In this document: in pieces, positions 51,066 through 62,640 of the stretch | How the letters are laid out: each line of letters begins with the position of its first letter | Position numbering within the stretch: position 1 is the stretch's first letter | Origin: Epiperipatus broadwayi | Lineage: Eukaryota > Onychophora > Udeonychophora > Euonychophora > Peripatidae | Length of the DNA stretch: 64,000 nt | Assembly: GCA_028023455.1 (NCBI GenBank) | Contig: JAQFVV010006256.1 | Span: 992,001 to 1,056,000, forward strand | Direction: 5' to 3' | Made by a program: the position numbers and the translations under genes | The notes under the pieces: generated by a model | The model's database searches: none | What the model was told of the DNA's origin: nothing | The model's input: the letters and a program-made list of their open reading frames with translations, nothing else

Positions 51066-51264
51066 TACAATGGATATTTTAAATACTGTATATCTAAAAA
51101 TGCATATTTTATACTGTATTTTCCTAGAATTCTAATACATATATATGAACATAGGAAATGTAAAATACTATTCAACAAGTATGTGTGAACATTTATTAAT
51201 TGTTTATATACTTTTGGAATGCAATATATACATATATAAGAAATTTGTTTATTTTTATATTCAG

Positions 51265-51372
51265 GTGGCCAAAATAAATATTAATTATGCTAAAACAGCA
51301 AAAAAAATTGATATTAAAATACTGAAGACATGTATTTGGAATATTTTGACAAAGAATGGAAATGTTGGAAAA
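51265..51372 (+). CDS. NCAPH: NCAPH internal exon (C-terminal region)
   Basis: The acceptor ATATTCAG ends at 51264 and the donor GTAAGT starts at 51373. The 36 codons are phase 0 on both ends. They encode INYAKTAKKIDIKILKTCIW, the hallmark I-x-YAKTAKK-x-D-x-K-x-LK-x-x-x-W segment at the start of the C-terminal, SMC-contacting domain of CAP-H kleisins. It is the best conserved block in the window. The protein must continue in at least one more exon with the winged-helix-like C-terminus, which I did not find before 64000. Confidence 0.95.
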
Positions 51373-51611
51373 GTAAGTAAATGAAAAAATGAAATAATTT
51401 TATTATTTAGACGTCCAGAATGTGAATTTATTTTTTTTAATTAAAATTTTCATATTGTTTCCATATTCATTGTTAATTTCAATTAAATTAACTTTTTTTG
51501 GTCAAGTTTGCTTAATAATTTTGAAACTTTTTTATTTGATCATATATAAATTAGAATTAATGTGGGAAAAAAAAAACTTGATTTGAGCTTTGGTAAAGTA
51601 ATTACTACTCA

Positions 51612-51634
51612 CCCCCCCCCCCCACACACACACA
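51612..51634. repeat. poly-C / CA microsatellite
   Basis: A run of C is followed directly by CA repeats. The same composite occurs at 42192-42214, and a G run lies at 9251-9260. Confidence 0.9.
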
Positions 51635-53700
51635 AGACATAACACATGTGCATACACAAATTTAAAAAAAGTAGTAAATTCTATGGTGTAAAGTAAATTG
51701 TGCATGATTGAAAATATATTTATCATTTACTGTTTTTTTTATATTAAATTGTTACTATAGGTTGTTAAGTAATTATTTCTGAATTATACAAATTGCTGGA
51801 TTATACTGAACACATAAATATGTCTAAGAAATATAATTTTTGGGCTCATATCTTATATATAATGGAGAAGATAATGATAAATGGCAAAGATGAGAGAACT
51901 GAGGTTTTTTGCTTTTAAATTATCTGATTTTATTAGCTTTAAGTTATTTAAAGTAAATTAGAAACTATTCAAGAATATTAATAATTTTTATTAGTCATAC
52001 ATGAGACTTGAGATTATTTATTTAATGAATAATATTTCTATAGTAAATTATACTAAAGAAATATTCACTATCCAAGAATGTTTTACAAAAATCAAAACAA
52101 TACATTAAAACAACAAAATAACCACTAGTGTTTCCTAGCATTTGTTATTTTGAATAAAATAATAAACTTAATAATCATTAGAATACAGTTTATTATGATT
52201 TAATTCAATTTAAAATAAGTCATTTTCATTCACACATCTCTAACACAACACATTATATAAATAATAATAAGAGAACTTATAGCTAATGGAAAGTATAGAA
52301 TTCAAATTTTCTTCTTTCTATTTATATTTTTTATATTTTGAGTATTCATTCACTCATTTTATATAAATCAACCATTATCTTTATATATGTCAGCACTGTC
52401 CTGCAACAACTCATTATTTGTGTATCCTGTCTATTAATTCCAAATAATAATACTATTTTACATTTATTTTAATATAAAAAAGGAAAAATAAATTTAGATG
52501 ATATTAATTTAAAGTTATGTATATTTAACAAATGCTATTTGAAAGCATGAAGCTTCTTGTACCTTCAATATAATAATATATACAATTGTTTAAGATATAT
52601 TTAAATATGTATCCTTAAAGTGAACAACTTTTTTTTTTTTTCAAATTTCATTGTAATTATGGTTTCAGAAGTTTTTTGAATAGTCCTTAATAAAAAAAAA
52701 AATAAAAATCTATAAATAATAATTTTAACTCATGGAAGACTTTCAAGCTTATTGGGAATTGGTAACAAAATAAGGCAACTAGATGATAAATTTTGTTAAC
52801 CATAACTTTTTAACAAACAATATATTTCTAGAAATTTAACCATTAATTTTTTTATTATTATTATTTCGTAAACATTTTGTCCACATAGTTATTATTTTTA
52901 TACATTTTATTGCTGAAAATTATACTAAATTTTAATCCTACTACTTGTTAGAATATTATTACAATTTTTGATTTGAAGATATGGTATTCAGAATTACAAT
53001 TAAACAATATTGGGCAACATAAAAAATATATACTTCCTTGTTAAATATATTTAATACAATTAAAGAATTTAGTTTGAAGCTAATAAAGCTATTTCCTTTT
53101 CATTTCCAATTCTCTATTTTTATAAATAGAATAACTTAAATAATTTAGTTATCTTCAAGTTTGTTTAAATAAATATTGTACAGTATAAATTAACACTTTT
53201 TTTTTTGTTTATTAAAAAACAAAACAAAAAACAATTGTTCCATGCAAAGTATATATTATTATTTTAAAGATTTTTTCTTTTGTTCAACTTGTTGAATAAA
53301 TTTATTTTAATTAAATGAAAATGTTAAAAGTCAAAAAGGTTAAATTAGATAAATCTCATTATAAGATTTAAATGTTATATATAATAGCTAAATTCTTATT
53401 GTGATTAGAGATGAGGAGGATTCTTCTAAAATCGACACTCTTGAGACTTATCATAATTTACAATTCAGAATTTGGATATTGTATATATTTTATTCTCAAA
53501 ATGAGCTAGTAGAGGACGCTTAAATGCATTCCTAATATTTTAAAGTATAACTTTATCAGCCCCATATAGCTATTTGAGTTGGATAGCTGGGTTTGAAGAC
53601 ATGTAGATGTCTGAAAATTTCAGATTTTCCACTCAATAGATAACTTTTAGTTAAATGCTTGGCTTTGGATTGGTATTTTTAGATCTAGTGTCTGAACCTA

Positions 53701-53770
53701 CCCTGACACCTCTCTGAGGAGTGCCAAAGCACGAAACCATGGTCAGGGGTTTGGGGAGGGGTTCCTGACA
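53701..53770 (+). ncRNA. hammerhead-like core with perfect helix II
   Basis: CTGAGGA (53714-53720) is followed by GTGC-CAAA-GCAC, a perfect 4-bp hairpin, and then GAAA (53733-53736), exactly the arrangement of the hammerhead catalytic boxes. CCCTGAC (53701-53707) can pair with GTCAGGG (53742-53748), and ACCTCT before the core can pair with AGGGGT (53757-53762). A short helix III (ACC/GGT) is possible, but the cleavage-site U-H cannot be placed with certainty. The surrounding GC-richer stretch (about 53560-53830) looks like a small non-coding element. Confidence 0.4.
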
Positions 53771-53931
53771 GAGATATTTTAAGTGCTAGCTCTGGATAAG
53801 CATTTATCATAAAGCTTGTAGGAATTGGCAATCCTCATTGTTTTTATAGCTTACAAGCTTAAGAGATAGAGTCACATGATCTATGACTCTTATTTTGACT
53901 ATTTATAGCTCTATAATGTATTAATTGTATC

Positions 53932-55371
53932 GTCATCAACCATTATCAATCCACTGTAAGATGAAAGTCTCTCCAAGTTCAATCCATCTTCTCCGATTTT
54001 TAGCTTCTCTTTTCCACATTACTTATTTCATCCATCCATCTCACATATGGCCTCTTTCTGGGTCTTTTACAATCTCTTGGAATCCTGTTTAAGATTTCGT
54101 CCATCTATTATCATCACTTCTAGCAATATGTCTAGCCCAAATCCAATTTAGTCTTTTAATTTTTTCAATGAGGTCAGTAACACCTGTTTGTTCTCTTACC
54201 CATATATTGCGTTTTCGATCTCTTCTTGTTACTCCCAACATGCATCTCTCCATTTTTCTTTGGGTGGTCTGAAGTCTCTGTATTGCTCTTCTATTAAGTG
54301 TCCAAGTCTCAGATCCATAAGTAAGAATTGCTAAAACACATTTATTAAAAACCTTCCTTTTCAAACATATTTCCTTTTAGCATCAAGTTATTTCTACCAA
54401 AAGCACTCCAACCAAGTTTAATTCTATGATTAATTTCATCCATTGTGTTTCCATCTGTATTAATAATCTGATCAAGATAGCTGTTAACTTCTAACTCATC
54501 ATAATCAATCTTTGTTTTCATATTGTGAGAAAATCCATTAAACATTATTTTTGTCTTTTTAACATTTATCTTTAATCCTACTTTCATCTGATAACTCCCC
54601 CAACATTTCCTGCAGCTCTAAAGCATTATTTGCAAAAACAACTACATATATATATATATTTATTGATTTCAAACACTAATGAAGTAAAGCCGTAACTATT
54701 TCTAAAACAACTACATCATCTGCAAAATCTAAATGACTTAACTCCATTTACTTTCATTCATTTAGCTTTCCATTTTAATCCACAAAATACTTTTTGCAGC
54801 ACTGCTGTAAAAAGTTTTGGAGATATGGAATCACCCTGTCTTACACCCATCTCCATTTTGATTTTCTTAGTATCATTATGTAATCTAATTGTTGCTGCTA
54901 CATTTTTATAAATATTCTTCAAAATATGACAATATCCTGGATCTACACCTTGATGATCCAATGCTTTAATCACTGAAGAAATGTTTATGGAATCAAATGC
55001 CTTTTCGTAATTACAAATAGAAAGCATAATGGCAACTCATATTCATTTGACCTTTCTATAACTTCTCTCAATACTTGGATATGATCTACTATACTAAAAC
55101 CACTTTTAAATCCAGTTTGTTCTTTTGGTTGGTGGAAATCCAATGTTCTCTGTAGACGAGTTGTAATTATCTTGGTAAAAATTTTGTATAAAATTGATAA
55201 CATGCTGATAGGTCTGTAATTTCTAATATCTTTTTTGCCATCCTTTTTAAATATTAATACTGCATTCTTCCAATCGTCTGGTACATCTTTATCATTTAGA
55301 CATTTGGTATATAACTTTGCTAAAAAAATTTCTATTTCTTCACCTGCTTCTTTTAATATATCAATTATAAT
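53932..55371 (-). mobile_element. RTE-type non-LTR retrotransposon, broken
   Basis: Minus-strand order: DDWKNAVLIFKKDGKKDIRN and YRPISML (about 55290-55195), then QPKEQTGFKSGFS (about 55130-55090), YEKAFDS (about 55008-54988), GVRQGDSISPKLF (about 54850-54812), FADDVVVL (about 54735-54712), GLKINVKKTKIMFN (about 54578-54537), LAILTYGSETW (about 54333-54300) and GVTRRDRKRN (about 54240-54210). The end is a WMDE...RRRW segment and stop near 53945. These are reverse transcriptase boxes and the C-terminal domain of the RTE clade. Frames shift near 55010, 54780, 54590, 54350 and 54030. The 3' end near 53932 reads TGATGACGAT, like RTE tails. The endonuclease part is missing. Confidence 0.88.
54635..54716. 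mobile_element. 69-bp insertion inside the RTE element
   Basis: AAAACAACTACAT occurs at 54635-54647 and 54704-54716, flanking 56 bases with an AT run. The insertion interrupts the sequence right after the FADD box of the RTE reverse transcriptase and brings in stop codons. The 13-bp repeat looks like a target duplication, but a local slippage event with divergence is also possible. Confidence 0.65.
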
Positions 55372-55484
55372 ATTAATTATTTATATTAATTGTATAATTA
55401 TATATATATTGCATTAAAAATATTATTAATACACTGTCAATAAAAATAAGAAAGCCTAAATTCACATATATTGTTTTAGTATGT

Positions 55485-55695
55485 AGTGATAGTGCTATAT
55501 ATATAGGCAGAAATTGATAATATAAAAATGCTATTGTACATAACAGGAAATACAATATTATATATATATGCATGGTTGTATTATTTAAATTTAAAGTTTT
55601 GATAATGATTATTTACTTACGTTGTTATGGTTCCTGGATAAGTACTGAAATTAATGCAATATTTTGGGTGAAAATATATTTGAAGAGTAACTAAT
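55485..55695. repeat. AT-rich direct repeat, copy 1
   Basis: Aligns with 55890-56120 in the same orientation. Shared words include AAATACAATATTATATATA, GATTATTTACTTA and AATAAGTACT-like words such as GATAAGTACTGAAA, plus AATGCAATA. It has no coding content. Confidence 0.75.
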
Positions 55696-55889
55696 AATTC
55701 TATCCAAAAAATTTGTTTACCATTTCATTTGTAAAGCATTCTAGTATTTTTTTTTTGCTACAATTAAACCATCAACATTCCACATACTTAAATGCTTTTT
55801 TTGTTTCTGTATGCATTTTATATTGCCAAACCAGTTTTAAATAAAATATATTAAGGTTTATGACTATTATAAGGTTTCTCATGATATAT

Positions 55890-56120
55890 CTACAATCAGA
55901 AATTGAAAATACTCTATAAAACTGCTGTTGTACATGATAAGAAATACAATATTATATATACAGTATATGTACACAGTCAATAAAGCTTTCTGACTTAGAA
56001 TGTATTCTTACTTAAATTTTAAGGCTTGATGATGATTATTTACTTAAATTGCTATGATTCTTGAATAAGTACTAAAAATAATGCAATACTTTGGGGGAAA
56101 AAATGTTAGAAGAGTAATGT
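55890..56120. repeat. AT-rich direct repeat, copy 2
   Basis: This is the second copy of 55485-55695, about 410 bases downstream and diverged by substitutions and small indels. From 56130 to 57140 I see no gene; a GATA-like run (about 56290-56310) and pyrimidine-rich stretches are present. Confidence 0.75.
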
Positions 56121-57147
56121 TACAGAGCCAGATTTTATAAAGTAACTCAAATTGACACATACCCACAAGTTTCAATAAATAACTTCTATTTACCTGAAAT
56201 AATATACATTAGTAATTAGGATTAATAGTTCAACTGGCAACTGGATAGTTGAAGTCGATAAGAATATTGATCACAGAACAATTCATATCTGTAGATAGAT
56301 AAATAAAGATAGATAGTTAAAGCTGATCTCTAACTCTGTGCAATTACTAAAGTCTTTATTTCAATAACTGTTTTTTTTTAACTTCCCATAATTTCAGATG
56401 GTTGTTCACTAGTAATTTCTAGTAAGCACCTTACTGCTTCCTTGAATCAATCTAATTAGATTTGACTGCTCTTTCTACCGCTAATACTGGCCTGCAACTG
56501 TACTTCAGCTTTTTATTCTGCATTTCAAGTTTCACTAGCCTGATTTTTACTTTACTTTTTTTTCCCTCCATTCTATTCCCATTTTACATTCTTTCTCATT
56601 AGAGATTTGCAGGTATTTTTATTAACTTCACTAATTTACACGTAGCTAGACTTTTTTATAATGTAAATTAGAATGTTGTTACTTGCTGTTAGTCTAATTC
56701 TTTTATCTGCATATAATTATTTCTAGCGAGACTCAACATTGCATGTATTGACCAGCTTGCAAACACACATATATGTCTAACTAGTAAAATCTTGTAACTT
56801 TATTGGTTTTCTTCATAGCCTAGCTCTTCTGGATGGTGATTTGAGTTTCTCCTCTTCATTAGTTAATTCACTGTCGAAGAAGTAATTAGCTCCTATAAAT
56901 CTAAGTTAAAACTTTCTCTTTCTGAAAATTTTTTTTTGCTTCATCCATTTCTATATTTATAGCAATATCAGTCTTAATATCCTTATCCATTCCCAGAGTA
57001 GTAGTTATACCTTTTAGCATTTCAATTTGACATTCTATTATGTGATATAATTTGGTGTCTCAAAACTCATTATATTCTAATATGATCTCTCATATTTATG
57101 CAGACATTATTTTATTTATTTCTCCCAATAGCAGTTTTTTCTTAAGT

Positions 57148-57226
57148 GTATCCCTTATCCAAACTATCTCTTTTACTTTAAACTTGATGTATCCCTTATC
57201 CAAACTGTTTCTTTTAAACTTGATGT
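57148..57226. repeat. tandem duplication, about 40 bp x 2
   Basis: The unit GTATCCCTTATCCAAACT followed by a TTT-rich part and AAACTTGAT is repeated in direct succession, with a few differences. Confidence 0.8.
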
Positions 57227-57259
57227 TTTCTAAATTTACATCCTCTTTTTAAATTTTAT

Positions 57260-58545
57260 CAACATTAAAACAGGCAAATGCAACTTTACATGATGCTTCA
57301 TTAATAATTCCGCATGTATTTTCCTTGTAATGGAGCTTTGTGTGAAGTGCTAATAAAACATTACAGTTGTAAGTGCTGCATGGATATCTACATACTCCGA
57401 TGTATTTAGAGTACTTTTCAACTCGTAGACTGCCTTTTCCGCAATTCCTTTTGAGAATGATATGCTGGTGTAAATATATGTCATATCCTTTTCAAAGCAA
57501 GGAAGTCTGATCTTCTGAATCCTGTGTTATTGTTTTTACAATTAGAATATTCATGCATTTATCACACTCTCTATACTAGTATTTTTTTACTAAGTGATAT
57601 TCTATGCATTTTGAGTAAACATTTATGGCTATTAAAAAATATATCCATGGAATGATTTACCATCATCTAAATGTACTGTTTTCCGTCCTCTCATAATCTC
57701 AGACCAAGAATGAAATTTTTTAGCCGGCAAACTTGTTGGCAAGTTATACATTTTTGACAGTATATTCAGTAGCACTATTTAATTCTGATCACAAAACACA
57801 TGAATATGCTAATTCCTTCATTCTTGTTATCCCAGGGTGTCTTTTGTGTAATAACCATAAAACACTTTTCCTCTCCTCAGGCAGAATCATTACTCGGTCT
57901 GATCATTAATGTGTTTGTGACATGTTGACAAACTTTCCTGAGTGTTTCATTTTGCCGATATTTGTAATTTGATTGTTTCATTGGCCATACATTTTTTATC
58001 ACATTGTAATCTTTATTCTTTTTAGCCAATTCCTATATAATTTTACTATTAACTATTTAGACTTCAGCATATCTATATAGTTTATTTTGCTAACACTTGA
58101 CTTTTGTGTGCTTTTATCTGAGCTCTGGAGAGGGCATCTGCATATTTTATTTACTTTGCCAGTTTATGCAATAATTTGTAATCATATGAAGTTTATAAAT
58201 ACATTCACCTTAGCATCCTCTGACTGACTTGGTTTAGAGTTTTTTATTTTTACCAAAAATTTTCAATAACAGCCTATATTTGATATAAATTTTAAATGAC
58301 CGTCTATACACATTGATGAACCTTTTTTTTATCTCGAAGACTATTGTTAAAGCATCCTTGTCTAATTGACTTATAGTTTTTCTCAGCCGTAGACAATATT
58401 CCAAAATCATAAGAGATGGAACTTCGCCTCTATAGGCACTATGTGATATTACACCATGAACACCAAAATCAGAAGCATCCATTTTTTGCTTTTCACAATA
58501 GTTGAGTAATATGTTTTGTAACAATAATAGTTCCTTCATCTCTTT
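57260..58545 (-). pseudogene. Ty3/gypsy pol remnant (RNase H and integrase)
   Basis: The minus-strand frame at 58539-58234 contains MDASDFGVHGVISH and SQLDKDALTIVFEIKKRF, the RNase H Asp box and the Y-S-Q-L-D-K-E-A-L box of gypsy polyproteins. Downstream, in changing frames, come LLHKRHPGITRMKEL (about 57880-57810), the H-x-x-x-H-P-G part of the integrase zinc finger; VYSKCIEY near 57625-57600, a core-domain strand; GIAEKAVYELK (about 57460-57425), the catalytic-Glu helix; and HAELLM near 57315-57298, the S-P-A-E-L-L box. Many stops occur and no LTR was found. The RT part upstream of 58545 is lacking. Confidence 0.8.
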
Positions 58546-58979
58546 TATTTAAGAAACATGCGCTACTAATGACATTATTTAAATAACTAATAAACAAACA
58601 AAAATATATAAAACTAAAAAAATAAAATAAAATACAACTCTGCACATAACCGCTCCTCTTCATCACATACAAATCTATCTATCAGTAACTAATTCTATGC
58701 AACAATCACAACATGTGTAATAAATATATATGTAAACATTCACACTTTTAAATGGTTAATGTATTTCACTCACACTTTTTTGTAACAGGGTTCGAATGTA
58801 TATCTATAAACTTTCTCGCATCTATTAATTTAATCCATAATAACAATCACAATAAACACTTTTGTAATCATTATTGCCTTTTACTTTCTTTAATACCCAT
58901 ATTCGAACCCAGCTAATGTCACAATAGCCTTCAAATCCATCTGTGTATTTGAATGGCTTCTTAACCGCCTCATCTATCC

Positions 58980-59952
58980 TTTATCCCTCTCTGGGTTTGC
59001 AATGGGCTTGAGTGACTGAGCATTGTATGATCACTTTACTTCCCGCCCGGTATCCACCTAGAATGTGTGTTTCCCTTGACTCTTTGTTATCGTAAATGGG
59101 CCCTCATACAGATTGCAAAACTTTTTGCAAATAAACTTTCTAGTTTCACATACATGGAGAGTCCTCACCATTACTTGATCTTCCACCTTAAAGGAATGAA
59201 AGGAACTCTTGAAACCACCTTTTCGGTATGCCTGCTGTCGGTCATTTTCTATATCAATGGGAGGTTCTTTCGTTTCTAGAAAATCAGTTTTGAACAACCT
59301 GGGTGCGTGTTTCCCAAAATGTAAATGTATCGGAGTGATCCCAGTAGATTCGTTCACTGCCCAGTTTATATAATTTAAAAGGTCTGGTAGTTGTTTGACC
59401 CACTTCCTATGGTCTGTTTGGACATAAGTTCGGAACAACCTACCCAATTCCTGCATCATTCTTTCACAGGGGTTGAACTGAGGGTTCTGGATTGAGGTTA
59501 ATACATTCAATCGTTCAGTACATCTCGCCCACTCTTTTGAGATGAACGGGGTCCCATGATCGGATATGATGGTTCACGGTTTTCCTACCGAAGGAATGTT
59601 CCCTTTCCAGAACACGTATGGTGTTCCTCTTGTTGGCTTGGTTGATGGGATACGTGGACACCAATTTGGAGAATAAATTATGAACAACGAAGAAGTACTT
59701 CTTTTTATTGAAACGGTCGGCAGTGGGCCATAATATCCACTACAACCATTTCCTTAGTCTCTCTTGGGATCATGGACAACATTGGAGCCGTATATTTCCT
59801 GTTTGCGGGCTTAACCCTCTGACAAATTTCGCATTGCTCAATAAGGGCCGCAACCTTGCCATGCATGCCTGGCCAGAAAACCACCTCTTGATCCATCCTT
59901 CAGTCTTCATTATTCCATAGTGGCCGGACCTGCGGTGCAGGTGTGCCACCAC
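58980..59952 (-). pseudogene. Ty3/gypsy element A: integrase, broken
   Basis: The zinc finger is split over two frames: HLHRRSGHYGIMKTEG (about 59946-59890) supplies the two His and CEICQRVKP (about 59833-59800) the two Cys. A core strand VVVDIMAH with the first catalytic Asp lies near 59750-59725. A stop just precedes ISDHGTPFIS (about 59572-59540) with the second Asp. NPCERMMQELGRLFRTY (about 59475-59425) carries the Glu. The Asp-Glu spacing is 31 residues rather than the usual 35, so a few residues are lost. The C-terminal part has STGITPIHL and YEGPFTI. Stops follow to about 58980. The frame 59510-59058 is the longest open piece. Confidence 0.85.
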
Positions 59953-60003
59953 TGCAGTCCTTAGATGCCGCGGGATGACTGATCTTCACTCGCTGGATTT
60001 TCA

Positions 60004-60267
60004 TTAACTCTGTAATACACCTTGCTCCAGTTTAAATTTCTGAATACTCTGCTCGACCCAACCCCCAATGTTAGCTTTCTTACCTTCCAATTGGACGATG
60101 ACCGGCCGAAGTTGTGGATCCTCTCTCTGAAGACAATTTAGGCATCCCAAATCACTTTCAAGTTTTTCATCTGTTCTCAGCCCAATGCTCACTATATATA
60201 AATTCTGGGTACCTAGATGGTGTGATTGCGTGTCCACTGGATTGCGACTGAAGGCATCAGCTACCAT
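60004..60267 (-). pseudogene. gypsy element A: RNase H to integrase connection
   Basis: The frame begins MVADAFSRNPVD, the conserved V-A-D-A-L-S-R motif that ends the RNase H region in gypsy polyproteins. The rest is the variable linker before the integrase zinc finger. It is separated by frame breaks from the parts on both sides. Confidence 0.8.
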
Positions 60268-60285
60268 GTTCTCAGACCCCTTGCA

Positions 60286-60738
60286 TTACCTCACCATATA
60301 ATTGTATTGTTGGAGGTACAGGCTCCAACATACCAATCTGCTATTTGTGAAGTAGTTGTGGTTGATAAATTCCAGACTCTTATGGTCGGTAAACACAATG
60401 ACCTCCGAGCCTAGTAACAGCGTGCGAAACTTCTGAAAGGCCCAAACAATGGCCAATGCCTCTTTCTCAGTGGTTGTATAATGTACCTCAGGACCTTTAA
60501 GTAGCCTGCTCAGAAAATAGAGTACACCCATTCTCCCATCTTCTTGCTCCTGAGCCAAGGTCACTCCAAGGCCATATCCACTGCTGTCAGTCTGGACTAA
60601 GAATGGCTTCGAAAAGTCAGGAAAGGCTAGCATAACGTGCTCTGAGAATCCTGTCTTCACTCTTTGAAAAACTTGCTTCTGCTCTTCCATCCGCTTCCAC
60701 TCATTACCCTTTTTTAATAGCTTCACCAATGGTTCCAT
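60286..60738 (-). pseudogene. gypsy element A: RNase H domain
   Basis: A 150-codon open piece. FPDFSKPFLVQTDSSGYGLG carries the first catalytic Asp (residue 51 of the frame). TTTEKEALAIVWAFQKFR carries the acidic helix (residues 91-93), and VFTDHKSLEF the third acid (residue 118). These are the usual positions for retroelement RNase H, which removes the RNA strand during reverse transcription. The domain looks complete but is cut off from the RT by a stop near 60790. Confidence 0.88.
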
Positions 60739-60795
60739 CCATTCAGCAAACCGTTCCTGAAAGCGGTTGTAGAATGTACACAGCTGCAGAAATGA

Positions 60796-61490
60796 TCAGA
60801 CTTGCTTCTTGGATTTATGTGTAGGAAAGTAGCAGATGGCAGAGATCTTGTCTGGATGTGGTTTGAGTCCCTGAGCCTCCAACATGTATCCAAGAAAGAC
60901 CACCTCTTTCTGATCCAGCGTGCTCTTCTTGAGATTTATTTTTATGCCCTTTTTTTCACATTCCTCTAGAAATAGTTTTTCACATATGTGTTCCTTAATA
61001 TCTGTTGAGGCTATCAGTACGTCATCCATGTAAATCATAACCATGTCCTTTATCTCTGAAGATAGCACCTGAGTAATCCCACCCCACTATTTATTAAGCC
61101 GAAGGGCATCCTGTTGAATTGGTATGAATGGCCCTTATCTCTGAATGATCTGTATTGGCAATCTTCAGGGTGTAACTTAATTTGCCAATAACTGGCGGTC
61201 AAAGCGAAGCTCGAAAAAAATCTTCCCTTGGAACGTCCTCAGTAACTCTTGTATGGGGGGTGATACATTGCAGTCTGGTACAGTGACTTTATTTAACTGT
61301 CAAACATCGAGACATAATCTTACAGACCCATCCTTTTTAACTCCCACCATTGGGTTGCAATATGCCAATGAGCATTTTGATATAATTCCCCACTCTAGCG
61401 TCTGATTTATTTGTTCCTTCACTTCCTTTCGGTATTGGTGCGGAATGGGGTATGATCTAGCTTTAAATGTCTGATTGTCTCTCACTTTAA
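60796..61490 (-). pseudogene. gypsy element A: reverse transcriptase, broken
   Basis: The frame 61485-61300 has ARSYPIPHQYR, IISKCSLAYCNPMVGVKKDG and VRLCLDV, the early RT boxes (P-I-P, S-P-x-x-S-P, V-x-K-K-D-G, R-x-C-x-D). After a disrupted stretch (61069-61299) the frame 61068-60796 has MVMIYMDDVLIAS with the catalytic YMDD box at 61032-61021, then FLGYMLEAQGLKPHPDKI, the thumb-side box. At least two breaks occur within the domain, so no functional enzyme is expected. Confidence 0.88.
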
Positions 61491-61656
61491 TTCTCTGCTC
61501 AAACCCTTGAATAACTCCTGGCCTGTCTGAAAAGACTTGGTGGTATTTGGTCAGTGTTCGTTATAATGGACTATTTCTGAACTTTCCCTTCTACTTTCGT
61601 TCCGTTAATCTTATTATCTTTAAGTTTTTCTGGGACATCCTTTAGGTGTAGCATCC

Positions 61657-61995
61657 CTATCGACCATTGAGGCCCCTCTGCGAGGAAATGTACCACTTCA
61701 CCCTCACATGTGGCCTGACCCTTCTCGTAGTCAAGGTTACATTTGTATCTAGAAAATCTGATCCCAACAAGGCCTCAGGTACTAAACCTTTCATTACAAT
61801 GAACACATGTTGATAACTCCTTCCATTAATTTTTAGATCTATCCATATCTGCTTGGGTTCTATTTTATCTCTCCGGTTGTCTGCCATTGCTATATGAATC
61901 GTTTTTAGAGGGAGAATCGGTATATCTGGTTGTTCCCTTCTAATTTGATGGTATAATCTCTGCTACTACCAATATCTGGCTGCCCGAATCCATGA
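61657..61995 (-). pseudogene. gypsy element A: aspartic protease, broken
   Basis: ALMDSGSQI on the minus strand near 62000-61974 is the active-site D-S-G loop of retroelement proteases. ALLGSDFL at about 61773-61750 is the second conserved strand (I-L-G-x-D-F-L). A frame break separates the two. The frame 61887-61657 carries the latter. The order gag, protease, RT, RNase H, integrase is that of Ty3/gypsy elements. Confidence 0.8.
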
Positions 61996-62000
61996 GGGCT

Positions 62001-62640
62001 TCAACCGTCATTGAACCCACCTTTACAGGGATGATGGGGCATACTTCGGAACCTGGTCTTCCCAAGAACATTAAATTTTACTCTTTTTCCCCCCTGCTTA
62101 TTAGCGTCTGTTTCTTCTTTGGATCTAAGCTTAGGCTCCTCGATCTGTCTTTCTATATCTATTTCTAGTTGGCTCAACATTTTATCAATCATTCTCACCG
62201 ATCTTTCTCGTTTTCCCAGCATCCATCTGATTTCATTGGGTAACTTTCTGCATGCCATTTCTACAATCTATTCTTCTCAAAATTTACACGCCTCTAGAGT
62301 TCTTAATGTGGCCACCAGCTGCCTAAAAAAAGTGTACACTTCTCCATTGCCTTCTTGGAACTTCTGCCCTACCACTTGGGCTTTCACCCTTTCTTGTATC
62401 TCTTCATTCAAGAATACACGGACTAATGCTTCTTTATACTCCAGAAATAAACGATTGATGACACTAAATTCCACCATGTCTCTGCATGTTTCTCTAGGTG
62501 GTGGTAAGCTATAACCACTTGGTGTTCATCCACTATCTTATAGTACTTATAGTATCTTTGAAGGCTATTGAGATACTCTATGGGTATCTTCTCCTTTCCC
62601 CCTCCATATACTTTTATCTTCAACTCTATTGCTTTCGTTT
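62001..62640 (-). pseudogene. gypsy element A: Gag-like region, broken
   Basis: The minus-strand frame 62623-62423 contains PIEYLNSLQRYYKYY and LEKHAETWW, resembling the capsid helix region that ends in a double Trp. The frame 62477-62277 continues with FLNEEIQERVKAQ and EVYTFFRQLVATLR, the following capsid helices. The frame 62258-62001 is a basic linker (LRSKEETDANKQGGKRVKF). Frame changes fall near 62465 and 62265. I could not find a CCHC zinc knuckle. Confidence 0.7.

Larger units (their letters stand above)
41143..51264 (+). other. NCAPH: NCAPH intron D (about 10.1 kb, phase 0)
   Basis: The intron starts GTAAAC and ends ATATTCAG. It is AT-rich, with a tRNA-like retroposon (42.8 kb), a Penelope-like element (44.7-46.0 kb), tandem duplications and a dispersed repeat near its 3' end. 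I recognise nothing in 41143-42770, 42880-44240, 46000-48240 and 48340-50780 beyond homopolymers and a C/CA microsatellite at 42192-42214. Confidence 0.8.

Noticed and set aside
58788-58912. 3' LTR of gypsy element A (TGTAACAGGG edge)
   Set aside because: The sequence does not match the proposed 5' LTR edge at 63789; a 10-base inverted word (GGGTTCGAAT) is present but does not settle it.
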